From NCBI GenBank assembly GCA_963847715.1, contig CAWKAZ010000001.1, positions 124,001 to 188,000 on the forward strand: 64,000 bases of DNA, written 5' to 3'. Position 1 is the first letter of the stretch, and each line of letters starts with the position of its first letter. The notes beneath the pieces were generated by a model. The model saw only the letters and a program-made list of their open reading frames with translations, was not told the origin of the DNA and made no database searches. This document shows, in pieces, positions 59,993 through 64,000 of this stretch. This stretch comes from Acidiflorens sp963847715 (lineage in GTDB: Bacteria; Acidobacteriota; Terriglobia; Terriglobales; Acidobacteriaceae). A program made the translations under genes and the position numbers.

Positions 59993-61129
59993 ATGCTCCC
60001 CTGCCAGCGCCATCTCTTCGATATACCCGACGACGTTGCCTACCTGAACTGCGCTTACATGTCGCCCCTGATGAAGCCAGTCATCGAAGCCGGCACCGCG
60101 GGACTGGCGCGCAAAGCGCATCCGTGGGAAATTACTCCCGACAAATTCTTTACAGGAGCGGACGAGTTTCGCACGATCGCGGCGCAGTTCGTCAAGTGCT
60201 CCGCCGATGACATCGCCATTGTCCCGTCGGCCAGCTACGGTATCGCAACCGCTGCCCGCAACCTGCCAATCGCAAGGGGCCAGGGCATTCTTGTTCTCGA
60301 CGAGCAGTTTCCTTCGAACTATTATCCATGGCAGCGATTGGCGGAAGACAACGGCGCGTCGATTAAGGTCGTTCCCTGGCCGCAAGACAACGACTGGACC
60401 GCCGCTGTCTTGAATTCCCTGACAGCAGACGTCGCCATCGCCGCCCTCCCACATGTGCAGTGGACAAGCGGCGGCCAACTCGACCTCGTCCGTATCGGCG
60501 AAGCCTGTCGCAAGCTCGGCACCGTTCTCGTTCTCGATCTGACGCAATCACTCGGCGCGCTTCCTTTCGATGTGAAAAAGGTACAGCCCGATTTCGCCGT
60601 AGCCGCCACCTACAAGTGGCTCCTCGGACCGTACTCCGTCGGACTCCTGTACGTAGCTCCAAAATGGCAATCCGGATTGCCGCTCGAAGAAAACTGGATC
60701 CAGCGTGCCAACGCGCGCGATTTTTCGAGTCTTATTCTCTACACCGAAAGTTACGACAACGGCGCCCGCCGTTTCGATATGGGCGAGCGTGCGAATTTCG
60801 CGCTCCTACCAGCCGCCATGCGCGCCATGAAACAGTTGCTGGAATGGAAAGTGGAGGAAGTCTCTGCGACAGCCGGCGCCATCAACCGCCAACTTGCCGA
60901 GGCGGCGGCAACCCTGGGATTTTCCTCGCCAGCTGAGCCGTTGCGCGCCCCACACTACCTGTGCCTGCGAAGCAAAGAGCCAATTCCGCGAGAGCTTCCC
61001 GAAATGCTGGCCCGGGAGAAAGTATTTGTCAGCGTTCGCGGCACCTCGGTTCGAGTAGCGCCAAACGTCTACAACACCACCGCCGATTGCGAACGGCTGA
61101 TCTCCTGCCTCCGCCAGATCGCCAGATGA
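59993..61129 (+). CDS. PLP-dependent aminotransferase class V-fold enzyme
   Basis: This 378-residue protein is of the NifS/kynureninase-like superfamily: 'DVAYLNCAYMSPLMKPVIEAG', 'IVPSASYGIATAARNLP', 'LPHVQWTSGGQLDLVRIGEAC', 'LVLDLTQSLGALPFDV' (Asp contacting PLP) and 'FAVAATYKWLLGPYSVGLLYV', where the Lys of 'TYKWLLGP' should bind PLP. A cysteine-desulfurase Cys loop is not evident, so a desulfurase role is not supported; the substrate is unknown. Confidence 0.87.
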   Translation: MLPCQRHLFDIPDDVAYLNCAYMSPLMKPVIEAGTAGLARKAHPWEITPDKFFTGADEFRTIAAQFVKCSADDIAIVPSASYGIATAARNLPIARGQGILVLDEQFPSNYYPWQRLAEDNGASIKVVPWPQDNDWTAAVLNSLTADVAIAALPHVQWTSGGQLDLVRIGEACRKLGTVLVLDLTQSLGALPFDVKKVQPDFAVAATYKWLLGPYSVGLLYVAPKWQSGLPLEENWIQRANARDFSSLILYTESYDNGARRFDMGERANFALLPAAMRAMKQLLEWKVEEVSATAGAINRQLAEAAATLGFSSPAEPLRAPHYLCLRSKEPIPRELPEMLAREKVFVSVRGTSVRVAPNVYNTTADCERLISCLRQIAR

Positions 61130-61241
61130 CGAAAGACGTTGGCCGGGCAGCCTAGACCTTCGGCAGCTGTCCGCGAACGCCCCTCCCAGCTAGAGTGTTC
61201 CGATCCGGCCACCACCGCGCGCACAGGAGGACCATCCTGCG

Positions 61242-61919
61242 ATGAACCTGTTCCAATGGCTCACTCAGCACGCCGTTCCGTTCACCCTGATCCTCGCTTA
61301 CGTTCCATTGATTGCAACGGTTGTGACCACCGCCGTCAGCCTTATTCTCGTACGCGCCACCCTGCGTTACACCGAGTCGAGTGACCGCAGCCTCGCACTC
61401 GCTCGCGAGCAATTCGAGCGCGAATGGGCGCCCGAACTACACATCAAGCTGGAGCGGCTCTCCGCTCGCGAAACCAGGATCTACGCCACCAATCTAGCGA
61501 AGATTTCTGTCCTCATGCAGATGGTGCAACTGCGCAAGCTGTCGATGGCCGTCCCATCGCTGCGCTGCTTCCTCAACGAACCGCTGGTCGGCGGCACCAC
61601 GTGGAGCGACGATCTTGGGAAGCGTTTCTTCGCCTGCACTGGAGAAGACTACGAGGGGCAGATCGCCGTCTCGATCACCTTCTATGCCGCCGGCCGCATG
61701 TATCGCACAGACTGGTTCCGCTTCCAGGTCCAGGTCCGCGGCAACCAACTCGTGAAGCTCGACCCGGTGAATATTTCGGCTCGTCGAGTCCGTGTACTCC
61801 AGAATAAAAACGGCACTGGAATCACCCCCCGCGAACTGGTAAGGGACGTAGTCGATACCGCCAGGAAGAATAAAGATGAGGACGCAGAAACAGCGCCGAT
61901 AGGCGCCACTGAAAAGTGA
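61242..61919 (+). CDS. membrane-anchored hypothetical protein
   Basis: This 225-residue protein has one or two N-terminal membrane helices ('VPFTLILAYVPLIATVVTTAVSLILV'), then a charged region ('SLALAREQFEREWAPELHIKLE') and a soluble domain ('SVLMQMVQLRKLSMAVPSLR', 'ISVTFYAAGRMY'-like, seen as 'VSITFYAAGRMYRTDWFRFQVQ'). No known family is recognised. AGGAGG lies 12 bases upstream of the ATG, somewhat far. Confidence 0.68.
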   Translation: MNLFQWLTQHAVPFTLILAYVPLIATVVTTAVSLILVRATLRYTESSDRSLALAREQFEREWAPELHIKLERLSARETRIYATNLAKISVLMQMVQLRKLSMAVPSLRCFLNEPLVGGTTWSDDLGKRFFACTGEDYEGQIAVSITFYAAGRMYRTDWFRFQVQVRGNQLVKLDPVNISARRVRVLQNKNGTGITPRELVRDVVDTARKNKDEDAETAPIGATEK

Positions 61920-61937
61920 ACAGAATGGTTTTTTGCG

Positions 61938-61968
61938 TTTACTGAGAGCTGACAGCTGAGAGCTTCTC
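61938..61968. repeat. heptamer array (CTGAGAG words)
   Basis: TTTACTGAGAG, CTGACAG, CTGAGAG, CTTCTC, in the 48-bp convergent gap. It has the TTTACTGA lead-in shared with four other arrays. Confidence 0.72.
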
Positions 61969-62693
61969 TACTTCGTCGCCCCCGCCCGCCGCTGCGCCAG
62001 TGACGCCGCTTCGCTCGACGGATTGTCTTTCTGCACCTGGTCGTAGATCTTCTTGGCTTCGTCTGGTTTCTGCTCTGCTTCGTAGAGATCGGCAAGTTCC
62101 AGCTGAGCCGTGGCCTTGCTAACGACCAGCGTCGGCTTGTCAATTAGCTGCTTGTAGAGATCAATCGCTAGCGCGTCCTTCTTCTCCTCGCGATAAAGAG
62201 CGGCGAGCGCGAACTTACCCAATGCGGCAAGATCGGCATTCGAAGACTTGGATGTCTCCTGCAAATTCTTCTCAGCCGTCGCCGTATCGAGCAGGTGCTC
62301 GGATGACAATCCCACGAAATACCGCGCCATATCGGCGGTGTGCGTGCGCGGGTACTTGTCAACAATATCCTGGAACTGTTTGCGCGCGGCCGTCGCCCGC
62401 TCCTGCGGCGAAGCAAAACTGTCGAATCCGGGCTGTGCTGGGACGCCGGCCGGACGCACGGGCGTTTCAAACGTTCGCACCGCCGCCGAAAACTCGCCGC
62501 TCGCTTTTTCGTCTTGCGTGCTGATGTAATACCACCCGCCAAAGGCGATGGCGGCAATGACCGCGACCGCAACCACGCCAGCAATGACCTTCGCTTGATT
62601 TTCCGCCGTCCAGTGAGCGGTTTTCTCTGCTGCCTCTAACGTGACTTTGCTGAAGCGGTCTTCTTTCAGTTGATGCCGGGTCTCTGCGCGCAC
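61968..62693 (-). CDS. membrane-anchored TPR-like protein (YfgM/tol-pal-like)
   Basis: This 241-residue protein has an N-terminal basic segment, one membrane helix at about 38-58 ('VIAGVVAVAVIAAIAFGGWYY') and a periplasmic domain of TPR-like helical pairs ('AARKQFQDIVDKYPRTHTADMARYFVGL', 'LAALGKFALAALYREEKKDALAIDLYK', 'ATAQLELADLYEAEQKPDEAKKIYDQVQK'). The layout matches YfgM-type proteins, which bind the SecYEG translocon and chaperones; that role is inferred. It is the downstream-most gene of a minus-strand group with the DksA-like and PqqD genes. Confidence 0.8.
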   Translation of the reverse strand: MRAETRHQLKEDRFSKVTLEAAEKTAHWTAENQAKVIAGVVAVAVIAAIAFGGWYYISTQDEKASGEFSAAVRTFETPVRPAGVPAQPGFDSFASPQERATAARKQFQDIVDKYPRTHTADMARYFVGLSSEHLLDTATAEKNLQETSKSSNADLAALGKFALAALYREEKKDALAIDLYKQLIDKPTLVVSKATAQLELADLYEAEQKPDEAKKIYDQVQKDNPSSEAASLAQRRAGATK

Positions 62694-62776
62694 GGGCTTC
62701 CTTCTTGGCTTAGATATAGGCTGGCAATTCTTCAGTTTAACAGGCGGATTTCCAGAGCGTCAAAGCGGTCAAATCC

Positions 62777-63052
62777 TTAATACTCGATAATGCCCTGGGC
62801 GTGCAGTTGCTCGAGAAATGTCCGCGCCTCAGCACGGATCTTTTCTTTCGTCGCAAGATAGAACTGCGTCTCCAGCTTTTGCATGATTTCTGCCAGAGAG
62901 AAGTGGCCGTCGCAGAGTTCCAAAATGATGCGGCCTGTTCCTTCCAGACGGATCGTGCCTTCGGGAACGACTACCACCGGCGCTTCTGTAGTGCCGCCCC
63001 ACCGGCATCCGTCGGCAAATTTCGGAATGCTTGTGTCGACAAGATCAGACAA
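62777..63052 (-). CDS. PqqD-family peptide-binding protein
   Basis: This 91-residue protein from TTG 63052 has 'LSDLVDTSIPKFADGCRWGG', 'TIRLEGTGRIILELCDGHFSLAEIMQKLETQF' and 'EARTFLEQLHAQGIIEY', the RRE fold of PqqD. PqqD-like domains bind precursor peptides in PQQ and other RiPP pathways. No PQQ or radical-SAM gene is adjacent, so the partner is unknown. The start lies 2 bases after the stop of the DksA-like gene. Confidence 0.82.
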   Translation of the reverse strand: MSDLVDTSIPKFADGCRWGGTTEAPVVVVPEGTIRLEGTGRIILELCDGHFSLAEIMQKLETQFYLATKEKIRAEARTFLEQLHAQGIIEY

Positions 63053-63054
63053 TT

Positions 63055-63420
63055 TTATTGAGCCGCTTCGAGCAGACCCTGTTCCGCTTTTTCCTGGCAC
63101 TCGATGCAGTGGCGCGTCCAGGGCACCGCTTCCAGACGCTTGGCGTTGATCTCTTTGCCGCACGATACACACTCGCCAAAACTGCCTTCGCGAATTCGTG
63201 CCAGCGCTCCGTCAACCATGTTGAGCAACTGGCGGTCGTTGTTGCTTTGGCTGAACAGGAATTCCTTGTTGTACGAGCTAGCGGCGCGGTCGGCGACGTC
63301 CTGAGTAGCCTCATCGTCGGCGGTACGCCCGTCCTGCTGGTTCCGGACAACCATATGGCGCAGTTCATTGCGCCGGGTCTCCAGTTTCTTCCTGAAAGTC
63401 TCTAGTTTCTTCTTATCCAT
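63055..63420 (-). CDS. DksA/TraR-family zinc-finger protein
   Basis: This 121-residue protein has a coiled-coil N-terminal part ('LETFRKKLETRRNELRHMVV'), a middle stretch with 'DDEATQDVADRAASSYNKEFLF', and the zinc finger 'GECVSCGKEINAKRLEAVPWTRHCIECQEKAE' (C-x2-C ... C-x2-C). Such proteins bind the RNA polymerase secondary channel and act in the stringent response with ppGpp. The length is short for DksA (about 150), closer to RNA-polymerase-binding TraR-like proteins. Confidence 0.88.
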   Translation of the reverse strand: MDKKKLETFRKKLETRRNELRHMVVRNQQDGRTADDEATQDVADRAASSYNKEFLFSQSNNDRQLLNMVDGALARIREGSFGECVSCGKEINAKRLEAVPWTRHCIECQEKAEQGLLEAAQ

Positions 63421-63589
63421 GATAGCGGCCTAACCATGAAACAAAGGGCTCGTCCTACAGCACTTCATCCCGCGTGAAGTGCAAACAGTTATCGTAAGCG
63501 CGGAAACGAGCAGGCGTCAACTGCACCAAAACGTCGAGCGTACGTTGCAGATTCTCGCCGAAACGCGAACTGCTCTGCCCTCTCGCTCC

Positions 63590-64000
63590 TTACTTCTGGC
63601 TTCGGGGCAGGGTTTCCGGCATGGCCGCCAGCGCGTATCCCATCACCGCCATCGCGGCCGCGTTCTCCCTAAGTTCCTTCGGATCGACTTTGTCGAGCGT
63701 GTCAGCGGGGCTGTGATGATAGTCGAAATACTTGCGCCCATCTTGGATGATTCCGATCCCCGGCACGCCACCTTCCACCAACAACTCAATGTCGGATCCC
63801 GGACTATATTCAGCTGGACGAAAGACGGTTGCCCCAACCGTCCGCAAAATTTCAGTAAGCGGCCGCAGCGCGGTCAGTCCAGTGGGCGGCATCTTCATGG
63901 AGAAACCCAGCGGATGCCCGGCACCGGCATCGCTCTCGATAGCGGCAATGTGGTTGGAAAGTTCCGCGGCGTGCGCTTGCGCGTATGCCTTGCTGCCTCC
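63590..64000 (-). CDS. M28-family metallopeptidase, C-terminal part (cut by window edge)
   Basis: The frame is open from the right window edge; the N-terminal part lies outside. The visible 136 residues contain 'GGSKAYAQAHAAELSNHIAAI', 'ESDAGAGHPLGFSMK' (a zinc-binding acid in 'ESDAG') and 'GIGIIQDGRKYFDYHHSPADTLDKVD', whose last His is a zinc ligand of M28 aminopeptidases and carboxypeptidases (PSMA/glutaminyl-cyclase-like). 'SPADTLDKVDPKEL' is a strong family mark. It is probably secreted, but the signal peptide is outside. It is followed by a 169-bp gap to the DksA-like gene, in which I see nothing. Confidence 0.88.
   Translation of the reverse strand, partial: GGSKAYAQAHAAELSNHIAAIESDAGAGHPLGFSMKMPPTGLTALRPLTEILRTVGATVFRPAEYSPGSDIELLVEGGVPGIGIIQDGRKYFDYHHSPADTLDKVDPKELRENAAAMAVMGYALAAMPETLPRSQK

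Overview
This 64 kb window is high-GC, gene-dense bacterial DNA that reads as an acidobacterium (Acidobacteriota, probably class Terriglobia). That placement is an inference from gene content and order: an Oar-like TonB-dependent receptor with an N-terminal carboxypeptidase-regulatory-like domain, BlaI/M56 regulators, DUF4097 and PDZ proteins behind an ECF sigma/anti-sigma pair, the order ispE-tRNA-Gln-prs-rplY-pth-rpsF-rpsR-rplI, and many short extragenic repeats. No rRNA, CRISPR array, insertion sequence or prophage was seen. Both ends of the window cut through genes (a TonB-dependent receptor on the left, an M28 peptidase on the right).

Layout. 1-2.9 kb: TonB receptor and a blaI-M56 peptidase pair with palindromic operator candidates. 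3-6.8 kb: purF and purL. 6.9-12.4 kb: selB, an AhpD-like protein, a GNAT enzyme, trmFO and a membrane protein. 12.5-18.3 kb: an outer-membrane protein, exbD, a WGR-like protein, der and a DinG-type helicase. 18.3-23.7 kb: the translation/isoprenoid block named above. 23.8-31.5 kb: an E1-beta subunit, a cytochrome c, a receiver-TM-TonB hybrid, then a sigma/anti-sigma/DUF4097/PDZ envelope-stress-like operon. 31.6-38.7 kb: queD, queE, recQ, a phosphoesterase, an SMC-like ATPase, HU, a frameshifted HpcH/HpaI aldolase and a DCC protein. 38.7-48.5 kb: DUF2071, three tandem secreted paralogs, gluQ, a lipoprotein, a frameshifted dodecin, yceI, pgeF, an FmdB protein and a double ThyX-like protein. 48.4-52.3 kb: a flagellar remnant (flgF, a flgG'-'motA fusion, motB) and a cheY-cheX pair. 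52.5-55.3 kb: fabD, plsX, rpmF and yceD. 55.4-64 kb: vapBC, a fluoride riboswitch with crcB and DUF190, a PilZ coiled-coil protein, a frameshifted GH5 glycosidase, a PLP enzyme, a TPR protein, PqqD, a DksA-like protein and an M28 peptidase.

Working connections. queD, queE and gluQ belong to queuosine biosynthesis and further modification. fabD/plsX/rpmF/yceD is the classic fatty-acid/phospholipid and ribosomal-protein cluster. The ECF sigma factor, its zinc-finger anti-sigma factor and the secreted DUF4097 and PDZ proteins are consistent with an envelope-sensing operon. crcB with its riboswitch is a fluoride-resistance unit.

The most unusual signal is not a gene. At least fifteen intergenic gaps carry short tandem arrays with a strict period of 7 bases (8 in two cases). 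The heptamer word differs from gap to gap, and the arrays are often arranged as facing inverted copies that could fold into hairpins. In three genes (purF, plsX, ispE) an array reaches into the coding sequence. Other points of interest are the flgG'-'motA fusion, three genes each broken by one extra base in a C or G run, a ~75-nt composite palindromic repeat with compensatory stem changes, and the triplicated secreted protein family.
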